From assembly GCA_050084985.1 (NCBI GenBank), contig JBITNC010000001.1, positions 127,224,001-127,288,000 on the forward strand: a stretch of 64,000 nt of DNA, read 5' to 3'. Positions 11,903 to 23,488 of this stretch are shown piece after piece. The DNA is from Nageia nagi. Taxonomy: Eukaryota > Pinophyta. The notes beneath the pieces are model-generated. The model did not search any database and had not been told where the DNA came from. It saw only the letters and a list, made by a program, of their open reading frames with translations. Each line of letters begins with the position of its first letter. Within the stretch, counting starts at the first letter, position 1. Made by a program: the position numbers and the translations under genes.

Positions 11903-11934
11903 TTACCCCAAATTGATAGTAAGGGAAACTTAGT

Positions 11935-12085
11935 ATGGATCCTTGAGGAGTCTTGGATGCATAGAAGAAAAAACTCAAAAACCAAGTTGTTTATTAAGTA
12001 CACATTAAATGGAAGGGTCTACCCATAGAGGAGGAAGCTTAGAAGCATCTTGATATTTTCACCAAGCAAAGAGACATAGGGAGGA
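11935..12085 (+). pseudogene. Chromodomain-like tail of gypsy-1 integrase (frameshifted)
   Basis: Reads ILEESWMHRRKNSKTKLFIK in one frame, then IKWKGLPIEEEA, stop, KHLDIFTKQRD in another. This is the usual order of a chromovirus chromodomain (beta strands, then the W-K-G-L-P segment and acidic residues). A one-base shift near 12003 and a stop, probably replacing Trp, disable it. Chromodomains are known to direct chromovirus integration toward heterochromatin. Confidence 0.65.
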
Positions 12086-12262
12086 ATTCCAAATAGGCAT
12101 TTATCGACATGATAGAGGACTTCAAGAAGAAAAGTATGGAGACCATTGGAAAGAACAAGATAGAGCTCATTGATTCTTGGATCAGATATGATACAAAAGA
12201 AAAGGATCAAGAGACTCTACCATAGCTATGGACTTTTTGAATTGCTTGGGGACAAACAATTT

Positions 12263-12275
12263 AAGAGGGGAGGAG
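12263..12275 (+). other. Gypsy-1 polypurine tract
   Basis: AAGAGGGGAGGAG one base before the 3' LTR start at 12277. It primes plus-strand DNA synthesis. Confidence 0.8.
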
Positions 12276-12276
12276 T

Positions 12277-12816
12277 TGTAATATCTCCATTTTTAGGTGT
12301 TTTCTCCATTTCACCTTTGATAAATGGAAACATTAGGTGTGATTTTGTCTATTTTTGTAGGTTTTGACCAAATAATGTAAATTCCACTTAAGGACTTAGT
12401 TAAAAGCTCCAATTATGGAATAAATCACACTTTTTATTTATTTATTGCATTTAGTTAGGTACCTTAATCCCAATAATGATGTATTTGTAATACTAAGGTA
12501 ATTATATTTGTAAATGCAATATTAGTCTCTCTAAAAGAGGTGTTGCATATTTTTAGCCTTGATAATTGTAATATTGGTATTATATGTATCTCTAGTCATT
12601 AGTGCTCTCCTCTTCGAGGTAGAGCATCCCCCTAGGTGATTATATCGACTACAAGGTATTATTAAGAGCTCTAAGGTTGGATGTGGCACTACAAACAAGG
12701 ATTTAGCATCCTAAGGCAAGTGGATGACTCCCAAGCATATACATTGGATATTTGAGCATCCTAAGGTCCCACGTCATCACTTCTTAGTACTTGGACATGT
12801 GGCACTAATCCCAATG
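12277..12816 (+). repeat. Gypsy-1 3' LTR, left part
   Basis: Starts TGTAATATCTCC after the polypurine tract and aligns with the first part of the 5' LTR. It is cut at 12816 by copia-1. Confidence 0.8.
12812..12816 (+). repeat. Copia-1 target-site duplication, left copy
   Basis: CAATG here and TAATG at 21279-21283, one mismatch. Confidence 0.65.
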
Positions 12817-13305
12817 TGTTAGAATTTGTAATGAAATATTGTGAATATCTAAACTCCTTGTAAATTCAATTAATCACTTAAAGGATATTTAGATACCTTA
12901 AGGGATTAATTGAATTCTTTATTATGTAAACTTTGACCTTACCAAGTGGTTAGTTGGTAGGTTAAAGTTAGGTAATATATTTATTGTAACCCTAACCTTA
13001 CCCTTGGGTTAAAGGGAGGTTAGGGAGGTGCTCTCATGCTATAAATAGAGGGCCTCTCCTCTTGTAATATCACTTAGATTTTGAGTAAGATTACTCTACT
13101 AGTTTGTGTAGGAGAGAAAGGAATTGTAGTAAGAGGGTGCATAGTTTGAGAATTGAGATCTAGTTATGGATGTACTCCCAAGGAGGGAGGAACCACTTAT
13201 ATTGGTGTTATCTTGTGTGAATGGTGTTATTAGCTTGTAAATGTTGAATGATTAAGTTTCCTATAGTCTTGGACCTTGAGGATTAGTGTAGAACTAATTC
13301 CATCA
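12817..13305 (+). repeat. Copia-1 5' LTR
   Basis: TGTTAG to CCATCA, with TATAAATA at 13040-13047 as the likely promoter. Confidence 0.93.
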
Positions 13306-13307
13306 AT

Positions 13308-13319
13308 TGGTATCAGAGC
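13308..13319 (+). other. Copia-1 primer binding site
   Basis: TGGTATCAGAGC, an exact initiator tRNA-Met complement, two bases after the LTR. Confidence 0.95.
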
Positions 13320-16132
13320 TTGGTGTGGAAGCTCCTTAAACATTCTTTGAAACTTCTTCAATTTGGAGGTCTCCATTTCTCATCTTCTTACATTGTTGAG
13401 GTAAAACATAATAGAAGGTATACATTTTTTTACCTTCTTGGTTAATTATTGAATAATTGTATTTTACTACTAACATATTGTGTGCTATATGTTGACTATT
13501 GTTGAGCTAAATATGATTAACAATTTTTGATACTAACCTCTTTTGTGAATAGCTTTTTTTTGCAAATTGCTTATTTGCTCATTATTTAAGAGGATAGTAT
13601 ACAAAAATTAAGTTTAGGAATTTTTTTTCCTATCTTATGGAGAAGATTTTTTTTTAAACCTTTTTGTTAATAAAAATGGGTAATTTCTTTTGTGAGAGGG
13701 CGAAATTTCAATTTTTTTATTTTATTTGCAACTTTATATATATTTATATATATATAAACATTTTTAAAATGTGGAGGAATACAAAATGCCTCATTAAGAT
13801 GTAGTCTATGGACTGCAATGCTCGAAGGATATGCACAAAATGGATACATTGAAAGGGTTTGCAAATTGTTTGATAGAATGCCTCATCGAAATGCAGTCTT
13901 ATGGACTGCAATGGTCGAATGATATGCACAAGATAGATACGTTGAAAGGGTCTATGAATTGTTTGACAGAATGCCTCATCGAAATGCAGTCTTATGGATT
14001 GCAATGGTTGACATGATTCCTTGCATGCGGGTTTATAAATTATTCCTATTTCAACATCCTGACACCAAAATTCCTCGAATTAAGCTAGAATTCACAGCAG
14101 AACCACTTGAAATCCTGTTGCAGGTGCTTGAAATCCCTCATTAACCTCTTCCTAGCCAAGGTCGACATGATTTCTTTCCCCTAATCCTCGACATCCTTTG
14201 CTCTTCCCCAAATGACTGGATGACCCTATCTCTTCTCCCTAATCAAAGATGAGTCATTTTAATCTGAATTTAAACCAGATCTACCCCAATCCCCACCAAA
14301 CCCTAGATGGGTTTTCAAAATAAGTGATAGACTCTGCTCCGCTTGCTTGCATGCAGGCATTGGATGCAGCTTCTCCCTCCTCCCTCACCGGCTGCACCTT
14401 CTCCCTCCTCCCTCATCGACTGCACCTTCTTTCTCCTCCCTCTGCATCTTCTTCTTGACGTTGCCCTCCTTATCTTAGAATAAAGTTGGAGGTTTCTTTT
14501 TTTCTTCTTTGTGCATTTAATTCTTTTGTTGACTACTTGCATATTCTTAAAAGCACATGCAAAGCAACGTTTACTCCTTCTTGGTAAGGGAAGGGTAGCC
14601 ATTTTTCTTACCTAAAAGCATTTATAACTTTGAGTGCTAAGGTAAAAGTAGCATTAACTATGCATAGGTATCCTTTCTTTTTCATTAATACTTGCAAGCT
14701 CTCTAGAAGAAAATATATCCTTCTTTGGTAGGCATTTATTTTTTCTTTGCTTACAAGCCATCTCCTTTATACATTATGCATCATTACTCTTAAATGCTAT
14801 TCCAATTTTTTTTTAGAAAAATATGGCACATGGAGGATATTTTGGAGTATAATTGTTTTCTCTAAGTATGGTAATTTACTTAGGCAAAACTTTTTTTAGT
14901 AAAAATTTTTTTGCTAAGGTAATCTAAGTATGCTATCTTTGAAGGATAAATATTTAAGTTAAGTATGCTATGCCTACTAATTTTTTTTTGCATACAAGTT
15001 TTAGGGATAAAACCTTAAAAGGGGAAGAATTTAGTGCCTTTTTTGAAGTCATTAAATGTCAAGTCTGTTAATGCTTAACTTATGCATTTTAATTCTCTAA
15101 ATGATTAAACTAATGCTAAAGTAGGACTTAAGCATTGTCTATGAATTCATGATTTATGCCAAGTATGAATGGACTTATTCATTAAATGTTAAGTTATGAA
15201 TAAACCCTAGGCATTCTTTGCTAAGTGATTTATGGCATTTCTTTTTACTAGTCATCAGTAGGATTTAGAACATTTAAAAATGAATTCATGCTAAGTATAG
15301 AACTTATGCAATTTTTTTAAAAAAATTAATGAATGGATTAATGCTAAGTAGGACTTAGCCTTTTTTTAAATTCATTAAAGTGATGAATGAATTTATGAAC
15401 TTGAGCAAGTATGCAAAATGTAAAAATGTCCTTTAGGGGTTAGTACAAAACCCATTGGACTCTTATATTTCAAGTTCTTGTGGATGATGTATTTTTAATA
15501 CTTTACTTTATATTTTTGCATAATTGCTTTATACTTGCAAAATGCAAAATATTGAAAGTAACCCCTAAAATGAACACATCCGTACGTACTTTTCCATAAC
15601 ATGACTTGTTTGGGAAGCCACAAGGGGAGGATAGGACAGACTGGAGCCTTTTTACTCCAAAGAACCAAGTGGTGGTAAATCCATCTTAATTGCCCTAAGA
15701 CCTCTGTTGGATTGGACATAACTCTATTAGGTGGATAGGCATGTGTGTAGTGATACCACATGTCCGCACATCCATTCAGGGATTATCCTGATAACCTAGG
15801 AGGAAAACTTGAAAACTTTAAATAAGATAATTAAAATGGCCGGTCCAAGATACATCGGATCCTTGGAAAATAGTTGGTACTTCTCCTTGAGAGAGTATAT
15901 TACTGACCAAGGTGAACTGGTTGAGGACTGGTAGTACTTGGGCTCCACTTTGCGGGCATCCAGGTAAAGGCCTAATTCTATACAAGAAAACAACCTCAAC
16001 TTTATCCTTCTACAGATCTTGGTTTATAAGTTTGCACATGTGGGACATGTTTACTTATCAATGTTTGATTTGTATAGGTAGTAAATTGTAGAAATTTATT
16101 CATTCTTCTTGCTTATTTATTTTTGTGTAGCA
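13320..16132 (+). other. Copia-1 long 5' leader
   Basis: A 2.8-kb leader before gag. It holds a PPR-derived block (13770-14015), a pyrimidine-rich CTCCCTCCTCC tract (about 14370-14460), and a conserved GGTAAGGGAAGGGT motif (about 14583) that recurs in the copia-2 leader. The region 15530-16080 is conserved in copia-2 and partly in copia-3. Short open frames here (14315-14602 and 15495-15761, both minus) are not genes. Confidence 0.75.
13770..14015 (+). pseudogene. PPR gene fragment captured in the copia-1 leader
   Basis: Three degenerate PPR-like units. The two clear ones are exactly 93 bp (31 codons) apart (13876 and 13969). They read LFDRMPHRNAVLWTAMV, close to the PLS-class plant PPR pattern LFDxMPxRNVVSWxAMI. 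The preceding helix reads YAQNGYIERV or a variant. PPR proteins bind organellar RNA; this piece is far too short and interrupted to do so. It lies in the sense orientation of the element, before gag. A related block occurs at the same place in copia-2. Confidence 0.75.
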
Positions 16133-17010
16133 ATGGTTGAAAACTTCATACCCAAGCATATACTCGACGGTTCCAACTTTGGCATATGGAAACCTTGTAT
16201 GAAAGCTGAGTTACAAGCAAGGAAGCTGTGGCAGATAATTAATAAAGACTTGGTCGCTCCTACAGATGAGAAGGCTCTTGAAATCTACAACTCAAAGAAT
16301 GAGTTAGCAACTTCAATGATTTATCATGCAATTTTAGATGACGTACTTCTCATGATCTCTTCTTCAACATCAATAAAGGAAGCTTGGGATAGGCTGAAGA
16401 AAATTTACTTTGGGTCAAAATTTTCAAGGAGGTTCACCATTTTACAAAAGTTGTTGCAATATCATCAAGGTGAAGATGAAAGTACTTCTATTTACATGAC
16501 CAAAATCATTGACCTCAGGACACAACTGGTTGGCTGTGGGTGCAACTGGATCAATGATGAGTTCATGGTCTTCATCATTCTTCACAAGCCTTTCTACAAA
16601 GTTTAGTAACTTTATCACGATTATGAAAACTAGGCTCGATGATGAAGAAGATGTCATCTCTCTTGATAACCTTTCTAGACTCCTTCTGAAGCATGAGGAA
16701 ACTTTGAATAAGAAAATGTTGAACTTTTCTCCAAAGGACAAAAGCATTGCTCTAGGAGCAACCAAAACTCCTTTCAAGAAGAAGTTCAAACATTATAAAT
16801 TCAAAGATAACAAATCCTCATCTACCTTCAGGAAGCATGAGAAAAAGGGCAACAATAATGGCAACTTCAAGGAAAGGAATGACAAAGCTGGATCAAGCAA
16901 TCCAAAACCTAAGAAAAATTTTGATGGAAATTGTAACTTTTGTGGCATCTTTGGTCACAAAGAATATGATTATCATAAAATGAAATTTGCTGAAAAAGGT
17001 AAGGGAAATG
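16133..17010 (+). pseudogene. Copia-1 gag (capsid and nucleocapsid)
   Basis: Starts ATGGTTGAAAACTTC. The N-terminal part matches the plant copia gag (UBN2-type) domain with W-rich FGIWK, EAWDRL and LQYHQGEDES. A single-base insertion near 16585, judged against copia-2, throws the frame and gives a stop at 16604-16606. The reading frame then continues from about 16595. The zinc knuckle is CNFCGIFGHKEYDYH: the last Cys of CX2CX4HX4C is Tyr. Copia-2 keeps that Cys but has lost the second one. Confidence 0.9.
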
Positions 17011-17084
17011 CAAATGTGAAAAATTTCAATAATAAAAAGAAGAACAAGCATGCTGCTACTATTGCCTACTACTCAGTGACTCAA

Positions 17085-18392
17085 ACTATTTCAAATGATT
17101 GGATTGTTGATTCAGGATGCACTAATCACATGTGTTATGAAAAGGATAAGTTTGAAAACTTTCATAAGTACAAGAAGGATGTAGTTATGATAGGTGATAA
17201 TTCAATCCTTGATGTTTAAGGAATAGGGAGTGTGAAGATTCATGGAAAGGTTCTTGATAATGTCTTTTATGTGCCTAAACTAAGGATGAATCTTATCTTC
17301 GTAATTCAGATTACAAGGAAAGGATACTCATTTGAGTTTACCTCACACTCCTGGTGTGTTAAGAAAGGACTTACCACATTGATGAAAGGATCAGTAAAGG
17401 ATGACCTTTATATTGTGGATCAAGTTCCTTCAAAGATGTGTCTTACTGCAAATGTTTGTTCAAAGGGTAATCTTTGGCATCAACGATTAGGGCACCTTAA
17501 CCACAAGAGTATTCAAGATATGAAAAATCAAGAACTTGTGGAACGTTTACCTAATATTTCACCCATAATTGGTCTCTATGAAAGGTGCATTCTAGGAAAG
17601 ATGAATAGGCAAAAGTTTGGAAAAGATAAGGCAACTTAGGCTATTCGTCCTCTTCAACTTATGCATTTAGATTTGATGGGTTCGTTTCAGACTAAGTCTC
17701 TAGGGGGAGCTTCTTATGTTCTGACCTTCAGTGATGACTTCAACAGGATGACATTTGGTTATCTACTTGAGCACAAGGATCAAACTTTTGATAAGTTTAA
17801 AGACTTCAAGGCTCTTGTTGAAAATCAAACTGATTTTAAGATCAAGATGCTGAGATCTGATAATGGGGGTGAGTATAATAGCAAAGAGTTTAACGATTAT
17901 TCTGTTAAACATGGGATCAAGCGGTAATTCACAATCCCTTACACCCCTCAACAAAATGGAGTTGCTGAAAGGAAGAATCGAACCATTATGGAAATGGCAA
18001 GGTGCATGTTGGGTAACCTTCCTAGTTTCTTATGGAGTGAAGCTGTTCACACTGCTATTCACACCCTAAATAGGTGTCCTACTAAAGCAATTGAAGGTAA
18101 AACTCCATATGAAGCATGGATAGGAAAGAAACCTAACATCTCACACTTTAGGGTCTTCAGTTGTGATGCATTTGCCTTCATTACCTCAGAGAAAAGAAAG
18201 AAGTTGGATAAAAGATCAAAAAAATGCATCTTTGTGAGGTATGATAATCAACATAGAGGTTACAGGCTCTACTCCTCATCCCATAAAATAGTCTTGATTT
18301 CTAGGGATGTCAAGTTCAATGAACTTCTTGAGGATACGACTTCTCATGTTGAGGTGTCTGATTCAGATGATTCTTCACCTACACCTAACTAG
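17085..18392 (+). pseudogene. Copia-1 protease and integrase
   Basis: The protease active site is DSGCTNHM (about 17110-17133). Integrase follows with WHQRLGHLNHKS and ERCILGK of the HHCC finger (its first Cys is Tyr: GLYERC). The catalytic block is HLDLMG, LRSDNGGEY and TPQQNGVAERKNR, so all three acidic residues are visible. Stops interrupt it at 17217-17219, 17637-17639, 17925-17927 and 18390-18392. The stop at 17925 is also present in copia-2. The frame is otherwise continuous, so the decay is mostly point mutation. Confidence 0.92.
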
Positions 18393-20049
18393 TTGGATGA
18401 TAATGTAGGAAAGTCACCACAAGAGCAAAATTCTCCAGCTCAAAGAATTACAAGGAGTATGACCTTGAATAAATCTTTATTTACCAAAATTGATAATACG
18501 AATGAGCCATCAACCTTCAAAGAAGCTTCCAAGCAAGAGTGTTGGATGGAAGCTATGAAAGTTGAGTATGAGGCGCTCATGAAAAATGAAACTTGGGAGT
18601 TGGTTCCTTATCCCAATGAGAAAAATGTGATTGGAAATAAATGGATATACAAGGTCAAGTACAATTCTGATGGAGAAATTGAAAAATATAAAGCAAGGTT
18701 AGTGGCCAAAGGATTCGCTTAGAAATATGGTATTGATTATGAGGAAACCTTTGCTCCTGTGGCCAAGATGCCTACTATCAGGATAATCTTTGCTCTTTCT
18801 GCAACTCAAGGATGGAAAGTTTTTCAACTTGATGTCAAGAGTGCATTTCTCAATGGTGACTTGAATGTAGAAATGTACATGAATCAACTAGAAGGATTTA
18901 TTCCAGAAGGTAAAGAGTCTTTTGTGTGCAAGCTAAAGAAGTCTTTGTATGGACTTAAGCAAGCACCTAGAGCATGGTACAAGAAAATTTCAGGATTCTT
19001 TGTAGATATTAGTTTTTCCAAGTGTCTTTGACTCAGATCTCTATGTACTCAATCAAGGAAAAGACGTGGTCTTAATTCTCCTTTATGTGGATGATCTTCT
19101 CATAACTGGCAATAATATTGAAATCATCCAAGAGTGCATATCCAAACTGAAGGCAACATTTGAAATGACTGATCTAGGTCTATTGCATTACTATCTTGGG
19201 ATGCAAGTATATCAACACAAAGATTGTACTTATCTTAGTCAATCTAAGTATATATCAGATATCTTGCAAAAGTTTGAAATGAAGGAGTGTAGATATGCTG
19301 CAATACCTATTTCTCCTGGAATCATTGTATCTCTGAGCTCAGATTCTCAATTGGTTGATGCTATAGCTTATAGGTAATTGATCGGTAGTCTTCTATATCT
19401 GACTATCTCTCGACCTGATATTGCCTTTGCAGTGAATCTGATGGCACGATTCATGCAAAAACCATATGTTGAGCACCTCAATGCTATTAAGCAAATCTTG
19501 AGGTATGTGGCAGGGACAAAGGATCTTGCTCTTAAGTATTCCAAAGTGCCCTCGATTGTTCTCTTCGGGTTCTCAGATTCTGATTATGGGGGAGATAGAG
19601 ATGATAGAAAATCAACCTCTACATATGTGTTTAGCATTGGTTCAGGTGCTATCTCTTGGGCTTCCAAGAAGCAACCTACTGTGACTCTTTCTACCATCGA
19701 AGTCGAATATCGAGCCATGTCTATTACCGCCCAGGAAGCTATTTGGCTGAGGCATCTTCTGAACGAAATTGGGCATGAGCAAAATGGCCCATCTCTTATT
19801 TCTTCAGATAATCAATCGGCTATCTCTTTGGCTAAGAATCCTGTGTTCCATCAGAGAACCAAACATATGAAAATCTAAGCCCATTTTATCAAGGAGAAGG
19901 TTCTAGATGACATCATACACTTAGAGTATTGTCCATCTACTGTAAACTCCGTTGATTTATTCACCAAGCCCCTTCCTAAAGCTCAGTTCAGTAAGCTTAG
20001 GGATTCTCTTGGGTTGGTGAAGTTACCCTCAAGGGGGAGTGAAGTTTGA
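18393..20049 (+). pseudogene. Copia-1 reverse transcriptase and RNase H
   Basis: RT shows NKWIYKVKYNSDGEIEKYKA, QLDVKSAFLNGDL and the catalytic YVDDLL (about 19084). RNase H has SDSDYGGDRDDRKSTSTY and STIEVEYRAM, and the tail has QRTKHMKI, stop, then LFTKPLP. Breaks: stop at 18720-18722, frameshift near 19025, and stops at 19375-19377 and 19876-19878. The final stop TGA is at 20047-20049, just after a CAAGGGGGAGTG motif that mimics the polypurine tract. Confidence 0.92.
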
Positions 20050-20119
20050 ACTTTTGTTAGTGATGACAACTTCACCTCCAAGAGGCCCTTTTTTTGTTGT
20101 TATATAGTGTTGATTATGA

Positions 20120-20218
20120 TATACCTCCGTGGTAAGTTCGCTCTATGTGAGGAACTTTTTGTACATTTTATACCTCCGTGGTAAGTTTGCTCTGCGTGAG
20201 AAACTTGTTGTATAATTT
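20120..20218 (+). repeat. Copia-1 3' UTR tandem repeat (two 49-bp units)
   Basis: Two adjacent copies starting TATACCTCCGTGGTAAGTT at 20120 and 20169, with a GTGAG(G/A)AACTT box near the end of each. Copia-2 has about seven related units at the same place. Confidence 0.85.
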
Positions 20219-20780
20219 TTTGAGCATATAATTGATCAATCAATTTCATTGTTCAAGTATTCATATGAGAAGATCTGGTATGTGTCTTTAGGCATTATAC
20301 AGTCTCTATATGTTATGCTCTATTAATAATCAACACATGTCTATATACAACAGGTGACTATGAGTGATGGCTTGGCATCTCCGTGATGACTTATAGTGCA
20401 CCATTGATCAGTTATTTATAAGATGGCATTATTTGATTCTCTTATTAATAAAATGAATATATGATGCATCTAACTGATTTTGTTCATGAGTTGCTTGTAG
20501 CATGTAGGATCTTCTTCAGAAATGTAGGTTACTCACCTTGTGTAAGCAAGCTCATGGAGACTCACATGTCAGCTTAAAGTTGATCGACTACTATGTACAG
20601 TGAAACAAGTTGTGGTTAATGATTGTATTGTAAACCATTTTGTCAAATGGTAATGTAGTGAGTCTCAAACTAGTTCTCAAAAAGATTCTCAAATATGTAA
20701 ATGTTCTCATCTCCACTTGTATCTCTATGGAGGAGAACTCTCTCTCTTCTCTCTTCTACGCTCTATCCCAATATTGCATT

Positions 20781-20789
20781 AAGGGGGAG
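20781..20789 (+). other. Copia-1 polypurine tract
   Basis: AAGGGGGAG immediately before the 3' LTR. Confidence 0.93.
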
Positions 20790-21278
20790 TGTTAGAATTT
20801 GTAATGAAATATTGTGAGTATCTAAACTCCTTGTAAATTCAATTAATCACTTAAAAGATATTTAGAAACCTTAAGGGATTAATTGAATTCTTTATTATGT
20901 AAACTTTGACCTTACCAAGTGGTTAGTTGGTAGGTTAAAGTTAGGTAATATATTTATTGTAACCCTAACCTTACCCTTGGGTTAAAGGGAGGTTAGGGAG
21001 GTGCTCTCAATGTATAAATAAAGGGCCTCTCCTCTTGTAATATCACTTAGATTTTGAGTAAGATTACTCTACTAGTTTGTGTAGGAGAGAAAGGAATTGT
21101 AGTAAGAGGGTGCATAGTTTGAGAATTGAGATCTAGTTGTGGATATACTCCCAAGGAGGGAGGAACCACTTATATTGGTGTTATCTTGTGTGAATGGTGT
21201 TATTAGCTTGTAGATGTTGAATGACTAAGCTTCCTATAGTCTTGGACCTTGAGGATTAGTGTAGAACTAAATCCATCA
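20790..21278 (+). repeat. Copia-1 3' LTR
   Basis: Same length as the 5' LTR, TATAAATA at 21013-21020. It ends ATCCATCA and is followed by TAATG. Confidence 0.93.
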
Positions 21279-22133
21279 TAATGCACTCCAATATCACCCC
21301 TCTTGGACATTGCATTCTTGGAATGTTAGATGTGATCACACTTATCCTAAGGCTTCCCATCTTGGATGTTGTAAACATGAGCATACAAATCATACGTCTC
21401 CATTATTGGATCAATTTAATACAAGATTAGAAGAGAGATTACATCATCTATAAAATGTGGAGTCTTAAAAATTCTAAAATATATTATTATTGATTATTAA
21501 ACCCCTTTTATCAGACTGAGTGTGAGAACTCTATCTTCACCACTTCTAGGGAAACCTGCATTTCAAGTGTTGAGGTGACAGGAAGCTAGCCTCAAGCTTA
21601 CTCCAACATTCTTAAGAGGAACATTATCGATTCCATCATAGAGTTGTAAGAAATTCCTAGACTTGGCCTTACCGCTACTATGATTGATGAAGCCTTGGAG
21701 CTATTAAAAATAATTTTATTAGAGGAAGTCTCTGAAGCTCCTTAGGTCAAAAATGAATTCATATAATTGTGTTATTCTCTTATTTATCAATACAATTATA
21801 TTTTTTGGATATTTTTTGCTATAACTATCCTCTTATGTTAAATGTTGGAATTAGAAGCATGATTGCATTGTTAAAATACTATTTTACTTTCTTGGTTGCA
21901 ACGTTAGATCTAGAGTGCTATTTTTGAAATTAAATATTTATTTGAGTCTCATTGTGTATGTGTTTGGTAACTAGAGATATTTTTGCATGTTCATACTTGT
22001 ATTTACTAAATTTAGCTAGACATTGGGTTTATTTATGCATTTTAAGTTAAATTGGGTCAATTCAAAGCTAGAAGGTAAATGTCATTCTCTTAGGGCACAT
22101 TTGAGCATGATCTATTGGCCTGGGATCATCATA
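21279..22133 (+). repeat. Gypsy-1 3' LTR, right part
   Basis: Resumes the alignment with the gypsy-1 5' LTR from about 3575 to its end, after one copia-1 target-site copy. The closing bases are ATCATCATA. Confidence 0.8.
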
Positions 22134-22138
22134 ATTTA
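22134..22138 (+). repeat. Target-site duplication ATTTA, right copy
   Basis: Matches 3033-3037 around gypsy-1. Confidence 0.6.
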
Positions 22139-22190
22139 TAATTGTGAATCAATTTAAACTATTGAATTATTATTACACCATAGGGCCTAC
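22139..22190 (+). repeat. Direct repeat, second copy, right part
   Basis: TAATTGTGAATC and the following bases match the end of the uninterrupted copy (about 1682-1720). Confidence 0.5.
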
Positions 22191-22289
22191 CCCTCATTGA
22201 GGGCTCTTACCTTCTTTTTATGATCAACAACTACCACCCTATACATGGCAGTGGCCAGATGATGGAATGATTTTCCACAGTTTGATAAA

Positions 22290-22690
22290 TAGTTAGCTCA
22301 TAATGATTTCAAGGTGCAATAATGAAACTGTATTGGCATCTTGCATCTTATCAAACAAGTCAATTTCTTTAATTACGTTTATGATGTGGGTTTCAAGGTA
22401 TCCTTTTTATGGATATCGTGAACTTGTAAATTTCATGAAACTGTGTCAGCATCCTACATCTTTTCAAATAATTAAATTACCTTAATTACATTTGTGATGA
22501 CATCCTGCATCTTTTCAAACAATTCAATTGCTTTAATTACATTTGTGATGGTGGTTTCAAGGTATCTGTGTTATGCATATCATGGACTCATGAGATTATA
22601 TCAGAATCTTGCATCTTATCAAATATTTTGATTGCCTTAGTTACATTTTGATTCATAAAAAATTAGATAGGATATGCTAGCAACATGGGA
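22290..22690 (-). pseudogene. Degenerate PPR-like repeat fragment
   Basis: Four related units share GCATCTTATCAAACAA on the plus strand. On the minus strand they read as IELFDKMQDANTVS-like segments with GYLE preceding, the shape of PLS-class PPR repeats. Frames shift and stops occur between units, so no product is expected. A short plus-strand open frame over it (22303-22485) is a shadow. Confidence 0.5.
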
Positions 22691-23037
22691 TATCAGTTAT
22701 TTCCATTGTAAATATCTTGGAAAAAAGTATAACATCCTGACTCATCAGGTTAGGAACCCAGGAGCCACAACTACAAGCTCCAACAAGTACGAGAAAAGCT
22801 ACCACTAAAATAATCACTAGCAGAGTAGGGATGAGTAGGAGAGCAGATAAGGTATTTGTGATATCTTGTTATTGGGTTTAGGTGAATGAGAAGTGTTTGA
22901 TTTATTTTTTGTATATATTACAATCCTTGATTTCCATGAAACTATGTTTGTTGATCCTAAATAAAATGCAAATATAGTAAGGTTGACAATATAGACATAT
23001 ATGCAATGATATAATGATAATTTTGTAGCTTAGTTAT
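22691..23037. other. Unassigned sequence
   Basis: No convincing gene or repeat boundary seen between the PPR remnant and the solo LTR. Confidence 0.5.
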
Positions 23038-23488
23038 TGATGAAATTAACCCTTTATGAATTAATCTCTAGTTTACCAAGATCTCAAGAATGCACTTACA
23101 ACATCAACACAATAACACTACCCAATCTCATAAATAACACAGTATATAAATGGTTCTTTCCTCCTTGAAACTACATCCACTAAATAAGATCTTATTCTCA
23201 AAGACCTCTTTTATAGAATCTTTCCTCTCTCTCCAAACCTTAAACCTATAGCAAAACTTGCTTCCAAAATTGTACAATATGAGAGGAGGGATACCTCTCT
23301 ATTTATAAGAAGAAATCTACATTTTAACCTCCCTTTAACCCAAGGGTAAGGTTAAAGATATTTTTATATTTAATCTTTTTTCTATTTTTATTTCTTTAAT
23401 ATTTTAAGGTATCTAAAGATACTTTAAGCATTAAATGAATTTACATTAAAGAGAAATATTACACAATATTATATTACAAATTCTAACA
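23038..23488 (-). repeat. Solo copia LTR, minus strand
   Basis: The reverse complement runs from TGTTAGAATTTGTAAT to TTTCATCA. It shares with the copia-1 LTR the conserved stretch ACCTTACCCTTGGGTTAAAG, the TATAAATAGAG promoter and GTGGATGTA. No internal sequence or second LTR adjoins it and I see no clear target-site duplication. It is probably an old LTR-LTR recombination product. Confidence 0.75.

Larger units (their letters stand above)
12817..21278 (+). mobile_element. Ty1/copia element copia-1, structurally complete but disabled
   Basis: 8,462-bp element with two 489-bp LTRs, a primer binding site, a long leader, gag-protease-integrase-RT-RNase H in copia order, a tandem-repeat 3' untranslated region and a polypurine tract. 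I count about 13 substitutions between the LTRs. Coding is broken by frameshifts and about seven stops. It lies inside the gypsy-1 3' LTR, so it is younger than gypsy-1. It belongs to the same family as copia-2. Confidence 0.93.
3038..22133 (+). mobile_element. Ty3/gypsy chromovirus-type element (gypsy-1), nested and internally deleted
   Basis: The outer LTR element runs from TGTAATGTC at 3038 to 22133. It has a 5' LTR with a primer-binding site for initiator tRNA-Met, remnants of 5' leader and gag, an integrase C-terminus with a chromodomain-like tail, a polypurine tract and a 3' LTR. Most of gag-pol is missing. Two insertions enlarge it: a minus-strand gypsy relative (5244-10927) and copia-1 (12817-21278). 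A perfect 5-bp ATTTA flank and an uninterrupted relative of the target (1472-1720) support both boundaries. The LTR begins TG but seems to end CATA, or CA two bases earlier. Confidence 0.8.

Noticed and set aside
14315-14602. 95-codon basic, Arg-rich minus-strand frame
   Set aside because: It is a reflection of the pyrimidine-rich leader tract; similar composition in copia-2 and copia-3 gives unrelated frames.
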